A stretch of DNA of 64,000 bases from UBA9647 sp049522195 (GTDB lineage: Bacteria > Bacteroidota > Ignavibacteria > UBA10030): contig JBEKOB010000002.1 in assembly GCA_049522195.1 (NCBI GenBank), positions 75,435-139,434 of the forward strand. Direction: 5' to 3'. Positions 9,721 to 18,876 of the stretch are shown in pieces. A program made the position numbers and the translations under genes. Numbering within the stretch: the stretch's first letter is position 1; every line of letters starts with the position of its first letter. The notes beneath the pieces are model-generated. The model was not told the origin of the DNA. It was given only the letters and a program-made list of their open reading frames with translations, and ran no database searches.

Positions 9721-10839
9721 GTGACATCAAATCCATTTCTCGGCGTCTTCTTTCATTGGCTCGGCGGATTGGCTTCCGGAAGTTTCTACGTACCGTATCG
9801 CGGTGTAAAAAAGTGGGCATGGGAAGTGTACTGGCTCGTAGGGGGATTCTTCAGTTGGATCATCGCACCCTGGATACTTGCCTCCATCAACACGAACGAC
9901 CTGCTGTCGGTGCTGAAGGAAGCACCATCGGACAGCATCTTGTGGGCGTATTTCTGGGGCACCATGTGGGGCCTGGGCGGGCTCACCTTCGGTTTGACCA
10001 TGCGTTACCTCGGCCTGTCACTTGGAATGGGCGTTGCCCTCGGCTATTGTGCGGCGTTTGGCACGCTCATGCCGCCGATCTTTCATGGAGAATTTGCAAG
10101 CAAAGTGCTTGGCACGCAGTCGGGCCAGGTCATCCTTCTTGGTGTCGGTGTTTGTCTGCTTGGAATTGCAATTGCAGGCCTGGCTGGTCGCTCCAAGGAA
10201 AAGGAAATGACCGATGAGCAAAAGAAGGAGACGATCAAAGAGTTTAATTTCACAAAAGGCATTCTTGTCGCAACATTTTCGGGAGTGATGAGCGCGTGCT
10301 TTGCCTACGGTCTCGATGCCGCCACACCAATTGCAGAGCTTTCAGCGAAACACGGAACGACAGCGCTCTGGGTCGGATTGCCAAAGCTGTGCGTGGTTCT
10401 TCTCGGAGGTTTTACGACGAACTTTATCTGGTGCGTCGCCCTGAATATCAAGAACCGGACCGGATATCAGTACTTCAACCGCATGATACGCGTTGAGTCC
10501 AAGGACAAGAACAGTGGGACCACGGTTGAGCTGTCCGCAGTGCGCGCCCCGATGTTGAACAACTATCTCTTCAGCGCTCTTGCCGGGGTGACCTGGTATA
10601 TGCAGTTCTTCTTCTACACCATGGGCGAAACCCAAATGGGCAACTACAAATTTTCCAGCTGGACGATTCACATGGCCAGCATCATCATCTTCAGTTCGTT
10701 GTGGGGGATTGCGCTGCATGAATGGAAGGGGAGCAGCACATCGACAAAAACAAAGCTCGCTATCGGTCTCATCACGCTTGTTCTCTCCACTATCGTTGTT
10801 GGTTACGGAAACTATCTTGGGGTTGCTGCAAAACCATGA
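9721..10839 (+). CDS. rhaT: L-rhamnose/proton symporter RhaT
   Basis: Inner-membrane symporter importing L-rhamnose with protons. The 372-residue protein is the usual family length and has about ten hydrophobic segments. The N-terminal segment, with its GSFYVPYRGVKKWAWE motif, is characteristic of RhaT, as are WGTMWGLGGLTFGLTMRYLG and the C-terminal GVTWYMQFFFYTMG region. GTG at 9721 is chosen because AAGGAG lies 9 nt upstream. The stop overlaps the ATG of the next gene (ATGA). No rhamnose isomerase, kinase or aldolase gene is in the window, but a GH106 rhamnosidase about 47 kb away could supply its substrate. Confidence 0.92.
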   Translation: MTSNPFLGVFFHWLGGLASGSFYVPYRGVKKWAWEVYWLVGGFFSWIIAPWILASINTNDLLSVLKEAPSDSILWAYFWGTMWGLGGLTFGLTMRYLGLSLGMGVALGYCAAFGTLMPPIFHGEFASKVLGTQSGQVILLGVGVCLLGIAIAGLAGRSKEKEMTDEQKKETIKEFNFTKGILVATFSGVMSACFAYGLDAATPIAELSAKHGTTALWVGLPKLCVVLLGGFTTNFIWCVALNIKNRTGYQYFNRMIRVESKDKNSGTTVELSAVRAPMLNNYLFSALAGVTWYMQFFFYTMGETQMGNYKFSSWTIHMASIIIFSSLWGIALHEWKGSSTSTKTKLAIGLITLVLSTIVVGYGNYLGVAAKP

Positions 10840-12323
10840 AAAAGTGGGCACCCAGAGCGCTCGTCACCCTGCTGATTCTTTACGGTGCCATGCTTATCCC
10901 CGACCCGGAGCCAAACGTCTCATTTGATGACGTACGGGGAGGCTCAAAAAAGGCATTCGCCTGGAACCAGGATGCCTTCTGGACGCAGCTGGAAAAGCGG
11001 TACGTTGAATCAAAGACCGCCGGCTGCAACAGAGTGTACCATGCGGTTGACAGCCTCCTGGCATTGGCATGGAAAAACCTTGCATTCATTCATACGAGCC
11101 CTCTCGAACCCGGAAGCGTTATCTTCAGGCAACACGAAAACCTGATCTTCGGAATTGGCTCACTGGTAGCTCCATGCCCGGATGAATTCGGGGAGTTCAA
11201 GCGACTTGTGGAAGAATCGCGCAAAGCGATCAAACGACAGTCAGAACACTGGGATATGAACAAAAGGGAAGCGCGGGAGACTCTCTACCGGCTTCTCTAC
11301 GGCGGTCGCGGTGCCGTTGAGGAGATTATGCTGCAGCTCCCGGCGGATTCGACGAAGGATCCAATTACTCTTGGCACAGATGAACCATCACAGACTCCCG
11401 GTGCGAGCATTCTTGGAGCAACGATTCACAGCGGAGACATACTTGTCTCGCGTGGTGGTGCGCCGACCTCAGCTCTGATAGCTCGGGGAAACGACTTTCC
11501 GGGCAACTTCTCTCACATTGCACTTGCCTACGTCGAACCCAAGACACGGCTCGTGAGCCTCATTGAGGCGCACATAGAGCGTGGCGTCACTATCTCAACA
11601 CCGGAGCAATATATCAGGGACACCAAATTGCGCGTGATGGTCCTGCGGCTCCGCAACAATCTTGCACAAATTCAGGCAGATCCGATGCTGCCGCACCGGG
11701 CGGCCGAGTTCGCGCTCAAGAACGCAAGGGAAAAACATATTCCGTACGATTTCAGCATGGATTTTCAAAACGCAGACAAGTGGTTTTGCTCTGAGGTCGC
11801 CTCCTTTGCATACAAAAACTTCGGTGTTCAACTCTGGATGGGACTCTCTCATGTTTCGTCTCCCGGATTGCGAAGATGGTTAGCTGGTTTCGGCGTGGAG
11901 CACTTTGAAACCCAGGAGCCGTCAGACCTTGAATACGACCCGCAGCTCTGCGTGGTGGCGGAGTGGCGTGACCCCGAACAGCTTCGGAAGGATCATTTCG
12001 ATAATGCGGTAACAGAAGCAATGCTGGAAGGTGCAGAAACGGGTGATCGCCTGACCTATGCGTGGTATATGCTTCCCGTCGCGCGAGGAGCGAAAGCATA
12101 TAGTACGGTCCTAAACCTTTTCGGAGCGGAAGGACCAATACCAGAAGGGATGTCTGCCTCGGCGGCACTGAGGAACAGGTATTACTCCGGCGAGCACACC
12201 GCAATCAACGAGGAGCTTACCCGACTGGAAGCAGATTTTAGACGGCAAAAAGGATATGCAGCCCCATTCTGGGGTCTCATGCAGATGGCGCGTACCGCTA
12301 AGCAAACGGTTGAATCCCGTTGA
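10836..12323 (+). CDS. Membrane-anchored or exported YiiX-like permuted papain-fold hydrolase
   Basis: Similar to the YaeF/YiiX (NlpC/P60-like, circularly permuted) cysteine amidase family, whose members act on lipid or peptide amide bonds. The start at 10836 is chosen because it makes a 4-nt ATGA overlap with rhaT and gives an N-terminal hydrophobic segment (MKKWAPRALVTLLILYG). The domain begins near residue 196 (IHSGDILVSRGG), with candidate triad residues His227 in NFSHIAL, Glu244 in LIEAH and Cys318 in KWFCSEVA. About 190 residues before it and 165 after it are unassigned. Translational coupling suggests coexpression with rhaT, but a role in rhamnose use is not evident. Confidence 0.8.
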   Translation: MKKWAPRALVTLLILYGAMLIPDPEPNVSFDDVRGGSKKAFAWNQDAFWTQLEKRYVESKTAGCNRVYHAVDSLLALAWKNLAFIHTSPLEPGSVIFRQHENLIFGIGSLVAPCPDEFGEFKRLVEESRKAIKRQSEHWDMNKREARETLYRLLYGGRGAVEEIMLQLPADSTKDPITLGTDEPSQTPGASILGATIHSGDILVSRGGAPTSALIARGNDFPGNFSHIALAYVEPKTRLVSLIEAHIERGVTISTPEQYIRDTKLRVMVLRLRNNLAQIQADPMLPHRAAEFALKNAREKHIPYDFSMDFQNADKWFCSEVASFAYKNFGVQLWMGLSHVSSPGLRRWLAGFGVEHFETQEPSDLEYDPQLCVVAEWRDPEQLRKDHFDNAVTEAMLEGAETGDRLTYAWYMLPVARGAKAYSTVLNLFGAEGPIPEGMSASAALRNRYYSGEHTAINEELTRLEADFRRQKGYAAPFWGLMQMARTAKQTVESR

Positions 12324-12361
12324 ACGTTAGACACCCCTCTCAAAGACGAGAAGAACCCCCC

Positions 12362-12508
12362 ATGAAGAAGACCTGGCAAACAAGCACCATGAAGGTATCT
12401 GAGACCCTGATGCAGGAAGACCTGAAAAAGAACGCCGTTATCATGGCCGCGTTTGCTTATCACGCGGCAATGAGCGATCAACGAATGCCGCGCAAACCAG
12501 TGAAGTAA
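12362..12508 (+). pseudogene. Stub resembling the C-terminus of an M28-type metallopeptidase
   Basis: A 48-codon frame whose second half (KKNAVIMAAFAYHAAMSDQR, then MPRKP) resembles, from memory of the family, the C-terminal end of secreted M28 zinc aminopeptidases of Bacteroidota. None of the metal-binding residues are present and no good ribosome binding site precedes the ATG, so a leftover 3' end is more likely than a real small protein. Family assignment is tentative. Confidence 0.4.
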
Positions 12509-12537
12509 GCAGAGCGCGGAAAATACCGGAGCTTGAA

Positions 12538-13245
12538 ATGAAAGGGATATCTCTGACAGTAATGATGATGCCGACTATAATTTTTTTGTGTGTCGGCGTC
12601 GTTCGCGCTAGGCAGACCGAATCATTAGGAAAGGACACAGCCGTGGTTTCACAGCAACGCGTTGTTGAATGGAAGCTCGAAGATTTCAACAATCCAAACG
12701 CCGAAGGAGTGACCAAGGCGGGAGATCCCCACACCGTCGACAGCCCGTACGGAAAAGCGGTGCACTTCGACGGCGTGAAGGATGGATTATTTCTGAATGC
12801 TCTTCCAATCGAGAAACTCACACAGTTCACCGTAGAAGCGTTCCTGCAGCCAGACGGAAAGGCACCGCACGAGCAGAGGTTCCTCCACATGGGTGAAGCG
12901 AACGGTAGCCGGCTACTCCTTGAAACACGGGTGACGGACGACGATCAATGGTACCTTGATGCCTTTATCAAGTCGGGTGACTCGTCCTGTACGCTGATAG
13001 ACAAAACCAAACTTCACGCGACAGGGATATGGTATCACGTTGCTCTTGTCGTAGATAACGGGAAGATGGATACCTACGTCAACGGCAAGCATGAGCTCAA
13101 CGGGAACGTTGCGTTCTCGCCGTTCAAAGGAGGAACAACGTCGGTCGGTGTCCGGATGAACCGGGTTTCCTGGTTCAAGGGAGCCATCTACAAGATCCGA
13201 ATTACACCAAGGTGCCTTGTGCCCTCAGAATTCATGAAGCAATGA
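12538..13245 (+). CDS. Exported LamG-domain (concanavalin A-like) protein
   Basis: The 235-residue protein starts with a signal peptide-like segment (MKGISLTVMMMPTIIFLCVG). The remainder is a LamG/concanavalin A-like jelly roll: AVHFDGVKDGLFLN, FTVEAFLQPD, WYHVALVVDNGKMDTYVNG and a final FKGAIYKIRI strand are typical of the LamG_3 type that often accompanies glycosidases. GGAG about 8 nt before ATG supports the start. Probably a carbohydrate-binding or scaffold protein; no catalytic residues are visible. It precedes another exported protein and a LamG-containing giant, so the locus looks polysaccharide-related. Confidence 0.8.
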   Translation: MKGISLTVMMMPTIIFLCVGVVRARQTESLGKDTAVVSQQRVVEWKLEDFNNPNAEGVTKAGDPHTVDSPYGKAVHFDGVKDGLFLNALPIEKLTQFTVEAFLQPDGKAPHEQRFLHMGEANGSRLLLETRVTDDDQWYLDAFIKSGDSSCTLIDKTKLHATGIWYHVALVVDNGKMDTYVNGKHELNGNVAFSPFKGGTTSVGVRMNRVSWFKGAIYKIRITPRCLVPSEFMKQ

Positions 13246-13283
13246 TTCCTGGTCCACCATAAAAAACCAAGAAAGGAAACGTT

Positions 13284-13832
13284 ATGAGAGTTCTCCTCTT
13301 TGCGTTGACCTTCCTGGCGGTGACCGGTTTGTCGGTTGCCCAGGAAACCCGGACCGAGGTTACGAAGTCCACCACACCCGCAGATGACGCGAAAGCCAAC
13401 AGCGATTCTGTTCCCGATGTCTATGCACTCAACGGTCAGTTCGAGCGCGTGGTGGTGCTTCGTTTTAAGTATCAGGCCGACCTGCTGGCTGGCATGGAAA
13501 AAATGGTCAGGGAGCAGAATATCCGCAACGCGGTTATTCTTGCCGGGGCTGGGTCCCTCACGGGTTACCACTTTCATCTTGTGAGCAACCGCACGTTTCC
13601 ATCAAAGAATATGCTCATCAAGAACCCGAGCGCTCCAGCGGACCTCGTGAGTATGAATGGATATATTATCGACGGCCGCATCCATGCCCACATGACTCTC
13701 ACCAACGAAGACAAGGCCTTTGGCGGCCACCTCGAACCCGGAACTACGGTGTTCACGTTCGCGATCATAACGCTGGGAGTTTTTAAAGACGGAATCGACC
13801 TTCGTCGCATTGACGATAAAACATACCGCTAA
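13284..13832 (+). CDS. Exported PCC/DUF296-domain protein
   Basis: The PCC (plants and prokaryotes conserved, DUF296) domain spans about residues 50-180: RVVVLRFKYQADLLAGM, then ILAGAGSLTGYHFHLV and the signature GRIHAHMTLTNEDKAFGGHL followed by GTTVFTFAIITLG. His-rich positions match the metal-binding residues of prokaryotic members. Most prokaryotic PCC proteins I know of are cytoplasmic, but this one begins with a clear signal peptide (MRVLLFALTFLAVTGLSVAQ). AAAGGAAA precedes the ATG. Function is unknown; it may belong to a unit with the LamG gene 38 bp upstream. Confidence 0.82.
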   Translation: MRVLLFALTFLAVTGLSVAQETRTEVTKSTTPADDAKANSDSVPDVYALNGQFERVVVLRFKYQADLLAGMEKMVREQNIRNAVILAGAGSLTGYHFHLVSNRTFPSKNMLIKNPSAPADLVSMNGYIIDGRIHAHMTLTNEDKAFGGHLEPGTTVFTFAIITLGVFKDGIDLRRIDDKTYR

Positions 13833-13930
13833 CAGATCGAGGAAAAGCAAACCACAACGATTTTTGCTCAAAGGCAGTCAATCTTTTGCGAAGAAACATG
13901 ATTTTCACAAGTTGACCCTCTTTCGGAAAT

Positions 13931-14049
13931 GGGTTAAAACCCAGGAAGAGGTTGGTTAGGATTTATTGCCATGTCCTAAAGGGCGTGGCAATGGCCCCGA
14001 CCTTCAGGTCGGGGAATAGAAGAAGAAGCAATCGGGCTTTAGCCCCATT
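13931..14049. repeat. Cluster of four short palindromic hairpins
   Basis: Four perfect or nearly perfect stem-loops lie within 120 bp: 13931-13942 (GGGTTAAAACCC), 13966-13993 (13 pairs, two of them wobble), 13995-14014 (CCCCGACCTTCAGGTCGGGG) and 14034-14045 (GGGCTTTAGCCC). The last three have centres of the CTWAA/TTCA type. The region lies between co-oriented genes, and no T-tract follows, so REP-like elements are more likely than terminators. Confidence 0.7.
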
Positions 14050-14126
14050 TAAAGAAGCGGTCAACTTGAAATGATTCTTAAAGAACCACTCACATCCTCG
14101 CTCAGTAAAAAGAGAAGCATGAGATC

Positions 14127-17100
14127 ATGAGTCGCTCATCAGCGTATTGTATCGTTCTTCTTCTCCTCGCGCCTCTTGGCGCAGTCTCTCAAGCTCAATC
14201 GAAGATACCGACGAAGACCCCGGAACCAGGGCTGCTTTTCTATCTTTCCGGCGATCACGGTTTCAATGCCGATTATTCCGCTGGGGGGACTCCCGCACCC
14301 AATTTTCTCCAAAACGTGAAAATCATTCCTGATGGAGCAAAAGGGCCCGGGTTCGCATGCGAGGACAAACAGCTTATGTCATACTGGGCGCCTGGAAACA
14401 TTTATGCGGAGAGAGGAACCCTCAGCTTCTTCTGGCGATCACGCGAGCCGGTCGGGAAGACCGAGTTCCCCATCTTTCGTGTTGGATATGCCGATCACTC
14501 CAGCTGGGATATGGTGTGGCTGCGCATCGATTACAATGGTCATGGCTTTGACGCGTTTGTGACGGATGTGAATTTGTCGCGGGTTCGAATATCATATTCA
14601 CTCTCGCCGTTTCCGCGCCCAGAACAATGGATTCACCTTGCCTTGACGTGGGATGAAACCGTTGGAATTCGCTTCTTCGTTGATGGGAAACAGATTGCCC
14701 AGAAAGACAGCGTGGTGGTGCTCTACGCGGGTCTCGACCAATTTGGGCCCCATTCACGGATCATAAGCCCGGTCCAGGTGCAGAGTGCCTACAACTTCCA
14801 GCGGGGCGGCGACATCGATGAGGTTCGCATCTATGACCGCATGCTTTCGCCGGAGAACATCGCCCGACTTGCCAAAGGCGGGACGGCCGGGGAGGTTCCC
14901 GTCCTGATAAGGAACCTTCAGGACGCCCGATGGAAATCGGAATGGCGATTGAGGTATGGATGGAATCTGGATCTTCCTCCGTATCTGGATCAACCGTTTA
15001 CGAGAGTGCGCAAGGTTGAAATTCAGAACGCGTACGATCTGAAACGCTGGTGGTGGAAGGGAATAGACGGAATCCGCGAGACGACATGGCCGGGCGTCTA
15101 CAATCGATCGCGCCTCCCCGGGCGAAACGATTATTTTCAACTGCCCGACTGGGACTGCTATTCGCTGTCGGGAAAATCGATCACCTTCTTCATGCCCGAC
15201 GAGACGTGGAACCACCTTGAAATCTCAGGCGGGGCATGGGGAACAATGACGCTGGCCGCATCGAATGAAAGCAAACAAGAACCTGACACTAGAGAGCTTT
15301 TCGCCCGACCAAAAGGGCAGGAAAAAACCGTCCATCGATTGTTGAAACCAGAGTTTGGGGGGCGACTGCAATTCAAGAATGAAGTGCAGGAGACACCTAT
15401 TGGAGAGTTGTCCGCTTACAATGTTGAAGCCGGAAGCGAACCTCATGGTCTTTGCACACTTCGTTATTGCTTGAACGGCGGGTTAGAATCGACGAGCAAT
15501 GAAGTGCAGCCCTTGATGAAATTCGTGAATGGCAGATTTCTGCCGGATGAACGGTCGGCAATGATTGCCTTGCCCGGAGCCTGGTTGCGGGAGGAACAGA
15601 GACGGGCCCCGGAGAAACATTTGCCGCTCGTACACATTTTCGTTCCCTACGATTCCCGCTCTGCAATGCCAGCGGATGTAAGCCCCGACTCCTCCTATGC
15701 GTGGGAAAAAATCAACGGTGGACTTGATGGCGTTGCCATAGATCTGCCGGCGTTGGATCTAAAACCGATCGATGGTAATCTTATCCCTTTCAATATCCAG
15801 ATAAAGGATCCTCTTTGGCCAAGTCGCACCATGCTCGATTTCTCTTTTTCTGTGAAGCCCGGCGAGGCGCGCACGTTGTGGCTTGACACGCGGGATCGAA
15901 TCTTGCCAAAAGGCAAAAGTCTCTATCTGACAATTGCTTCAGCCTCTCCGGATTTTGGTCCAAACACACTCGAAGGGGCTCAAATCCGGCTTGTCTTTAA
16001 AGCGTGGAAAGAAGCATATCGTGAGCATGTTCAGGATCGGTTCAGTCAAGTTCGGGATAACTACGCTTTTCTCGTCGAGGAGCGGCCGGATGATCCACGG
16101 TTCAATCTTTACAACCGGTTCGAGAGTGATGTCAACGATCTGCTGACTGTAGACCCGAAACACTATCCCGGTCAGAACTATTGGTACGATATCGACCATA
16201 ATCATCGAAAACCACTCTTTGTGCAGCCCTCCGTGCCGGATGGAATTCCCGCCTGGGCCTTCCGCCAGATCGAAGACCTCCGGTATTTCAATCGATTTGT
16301 TCTCTGGTGGATCGATAACCGCCAGATCCAAGACGGAGAACTCGGCGGTGGGCTTTCAGATGATGACGATCTCACGAATTGCTGGCCCGGCGCCGCGCTG
16401 ATGGGATGCGAACCGGAAAAGATCAGCAACGCCGTGCTCCGAATGCTGGATGCCATCTACGAAAACGGAATGTTCACAGGCGGGCTCTCAACAATCCAGA
16501 CAGACGGACTGCATGCACACGAAGAGGGGATCGAAGCGCAAACGCAGGCAATGCTGGTGGACTATGGAAGCCCGAAACAGGTAGAGCGAATGATGGAAAC
16601 CGTCCGCGCCCTGGACGAGAAATTGATATTGAAGAACAAAGCCGGTCACAGGCATTTTCGGTCGAGCTATTTCAGCGGCACAAAAATCGCAGACGAAGGA
16701 ATCTGGGAATGGTCGCTCCAGCAACAGGAGTATTTGCTCATGGAGCCGGTTCTGACTCTGGCTGAATTCAACGGCAATCCGCGGGCGCGCCAGCTGGCGA
16801 TCGATGTTGCAGACGGATTGCTGGCACATGCCAGGAAAGACAGCAAGGGGAAAATTGTTCTTGATTCAGAGATCAACTTCTCGAGCGACTCAACCAGACC
16901 GTCTCCGCTCGGAACAAAAGGAATGCTTGCTTCTAGCATGGGAGATGGTGCAACCATCAGCACGTCGTCGGCAGCGCTTCAGCTTCTCTGGGGAGTCTAT
17001 CGGATGACAGGTGAGAACATGTATCTTCAACCCCTGCTTGATCTTGGCGATGGCGTTCTGGGATTACTTAGTCACGATGCTCTCGACATGTTGAACCTGC

Positions 17101-18845
17101 GGGAATCCTGGGGAAAGCAAATCGCTGCAAGGACAACGCCGACGAAGGGAGCCGATCTGTACCGGCACATTGCCTGGCAGGTGACGGGAAACAAATCTTA
17201 TCTTGAGCACTACTATGCAGACCAGGCAGAATCGTCGGCGCTCAGGGAATACATCAACACCGAGGGATCGCTCTGGAGCGACCGGGTTTTCGCGGCGAAC
17301 CGGGAATTGCAGCGCTCAAGGTTGGGAGGAGTCGCGCTTGTCCGTGGTGCCATTCATTCTGGTCATGCCGTGAGCTGGAAGTTCAAAGCCCCCGCTACAG
17401 AACAGAGCGTTGCAATCCTCATTCCGGAAGCGACTCCTTCCGATATCAAAATTATCGCATACAACCTTGATCAGAAGCCGGTTGAAGCAACGATGACGCT
17501 CTGGAATACAGAGCCCGGTACGTGGGTGCTTGTGCAGGGGCTCGATTTGAATGGTGATGAGGCAATCGACACGACGCTTTCAAAGCAGACAATCACCCTT
17601 GAGCGAAGCAAGAGTGTCCAGATCACCTTTGCTCCGCGCACAACAACCATCCTTGCGTTACGGCTACAATCGAAATCAACTCCCTACTCCATGCGCCCCG
17701 ATCTTGGGATTGGAAGGGAAGACGTCGTCCTTGAGGGAAACACCGTGCGGGTCAAGGTGCACAGTCTTGGCTCTGTGGAAACATCGCCAACGACGGCCGC
17801 AGTCATTCATGACAGAAGGGTAATCGCTTCAGCCCGAGTGCCAGCCATCCCAGCGCCCATTGATCTCACGCCAAAATGTGTTGATGTCATCATTCCACTG
17901 CCTCCGGGGGTGAAAGCTGAAGACTGCAGTGTGGAGATCGATCCGGAAAACAGCATGAACGAAATCACACTCAATAACAACCGCGTTGATCTACAGAAGA
18001 CAGATCCGACAAAGACCTTAGGCGCGCGAAGCGACCAGGTCGTCGGTCTTGCCAACAAGCCGCGCCCCGAGCATATTGCCTTCAATGTCTCGGATCCTGT
18101 CGCGGTGGCAAAGTGGTATTGCGATAACCTGGGGATGAAAATTCTTCGCAAGAGCGCCCCTCCCGCAACAACACACTTTATAGCCGACTCCGCTGGGACG
18201 ATGACGCTTGAACTTTACAGAAATGAGAAAGGCCCAATCCCGGATTACTCATCGATCAGCCATATTTCAATGCACCTTGCTTTCACCGTTGATGATGTGA
18301 GCGAAGTGAAAACCCGATTTCTGGCGGTGGGCGCAAAGCTGGCAGAAGACATCGTCACCACACCATCCGGTGACCGAATTCTCATGCTGCGCGATCCATG
18401 GGGTCTTCCTCTCCAGTTTACGGTGCGGGTGTCCCCCATGCTGAAGTCGGGGGGCCTTCGGTTCGAACATCTCGCGTTGAACGTCGCTGATCCGCAGAGC
18501 GTGGCAAACTGGTACGTTGAAAACCTGGGGATGAAGGTGGTCAGGCAAGGCGGCCCACCTTCGTTCACGCATTTTACTGCAGATGATGGAACACATATGA
18601 TGATCGAACTCTCAACCAACACGACGGCGCCCATCCTGGACTTGTCGAAGTTTAACACCGTGTCACTCCACTTCGCGTTTATCGTAGAGGATGTCCGATC
18701 ATTGCGGACGGGCTTGATTGAGGCGGGAGCAACGCTGGCGGAGGAGATTCGCGAAACCAACGCAGGCGACCAAGTGCTCGTCTTGAGGGATCCGTGGGGT
18801 CTTCCGATTCAGTTCATCAAACGCACCGAAGCGCTGCTGAAGTAG
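14127..18845 (+). CDS. Exported LamG / helical toroid / double VOC multidomain protein
   Basis: A 1572-residue exported protein with a signal peptide at 1-24. Residues about 30-255 are a LamG jelly roll (GTLSFFWRSREP, WIHLALTWDE, DIDEVRIYDRMLSPENIARL). Residues about 300-600 are beta-rich and unassigned. Residues about 690-1090 look like an alpha/alpha toroid as in six-hairpin glycosidases and polysaccharide lyases (HAHEEGIEAQTQAMLVDYG, DEGIWEWSLQQQEYLL, LQLLWGVYRMTGE). Beta-sandwich-like sequence follows. Two tandem glyoxalase/VOC domains start near 1311 and 1444 (each with a WY..NLGMKV motif and LRDPWGLP.QF). No catalytic residues can be assigned. A role in polysaccharide handling is inferred from the LamG and toroid domains; what the VOC pair does is unclear. 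Confidence 0.8.
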   Translation: MSRSSAYCIVLLLLAPLGAVSQAQSKIPTKTPEPGLLFYLSGDHGFNADYSAGGTPAPNFLQNVKIIPDGAKGPGFACEDKQLMSYWAPGNIYAERGTLSFFWRSREPVGKTEFPIFRVGYADHSSWDMVWLRIDYNGHGFDAFVTDVNLSRVRISYSLSPFPRPEQWIHLALTWDETVGIRFFVDGKQIAQKDSVVVLYAGLDQFGPHSRIISPVQVQSAYNFQRGGDIDEVRIYDRMLSPENIARLAKGGTAGEVPVLIRNLQDARWKSEWRLRYGWNLDLPPYLDQPFTRVRKVEIQNAYDLKRWWWKGIDGIRETTWPGVYNRSRLPGRNDYFQLPDWDCYSLSGKSITFFMPDETWNHLEISGGAWGTMTLAASNESKQEPDTRELFARPKGQEKTVHRLLKPEFGGRLQFKNEVQETPIGELSAYNVEAGSEPHGLCTLRYCLNGGLESTSNEVQPLMKFVNGRFLPDERSAMIALPGAWLREEQRRAPEKHLPLVHIFVPYDSRSAMPADVSPDSSYAWEKINGGLDGVAIDLPALDLKPIDGNLIPFNIQIKDPLWPSRTMLDFSFSVKPGEARTLWLDTRDRILPKGKSLYLTIASASPDFGPNTLEGAQIRLVFKAWKEAYREHVQDRFSQVRDNYAFLVEERPDDPRFNLYNRFESDVNDLLTVDPKHYPGQNYWYDIDHNHRKPLFVQPSVPDGIPAWAFRQIEDLRYFNRFVLWWIDNRQIQDGELGGGLSDDDDLTNCWPGAALMGCEPEKISNAVLRMLDAIYENGMFTGGLSTIQTDGLHAHEEGIEAQTQAMLVDYGSPKQVERMMETVRALDEKLILKNKAGHRHFRSSYFSGTKIADEGIWEWSLQQQEYLLMEPVLTLAEFNGNPRARQLAIDVADGLLAHARKDSKGKIVLDSEINFSSDSTRPSPLGTKGMLASSMGDGATISTSSAALQLLWGVYRMTGENMYLQPLLDLGDGVLGLLSHDALDMLNLRESWGKQIAARTTPTKGADLYRHIAWQVTGNKSYLEHYYADQAESSALREYINTEGSLWSDRVFAANRELQRSRLGGVALVRGAIHSGHAVSWKFKAPATEQSVAILIPEATPSDIKIIAYNLDQKPVEATMTLWNTEPGTWVLVQGLDLNGDEAIDTTLSKQTITLERSKSVQITFAPRTTTILALRLQSKSTPYSMRPDLGIGREDVVLEGNTVRVKVHSLGSVETSPTTAAVIHDRRVIASARVPAIPAPIDLTPKCVDVIIPLPPGVKAEDCSVEIDPENSMNEITLNNNRVDLQKTDPTKTLGARSDQVVGLANKPRPEHIAFNVSDPVAVAKWYCDNLGMKILRKSAPPATTHFIADSAGTMTLELYRNEKGPIPDYSSISHISMHLAFTVDDVSEVKTRFLAVGAKLAEDIVTTPSGDRILMLRDPWGLPLQFTVRVSPMLKSGGLRFEHLALNVADPQSVANWYVENLGMKVVRQGGPPSFTHFTADDGTHMMIELSTNTTAPILDLSKFNTVSLHFAFIVEDVRSLRTGLIEAGATLAEEIRETNAGDQVLVLRDPWGLPIQFIKRTEALLK

Positions 18846-18876
18846 AACCCCCTGGTCGAAAAGCGGAATGCGCAGC

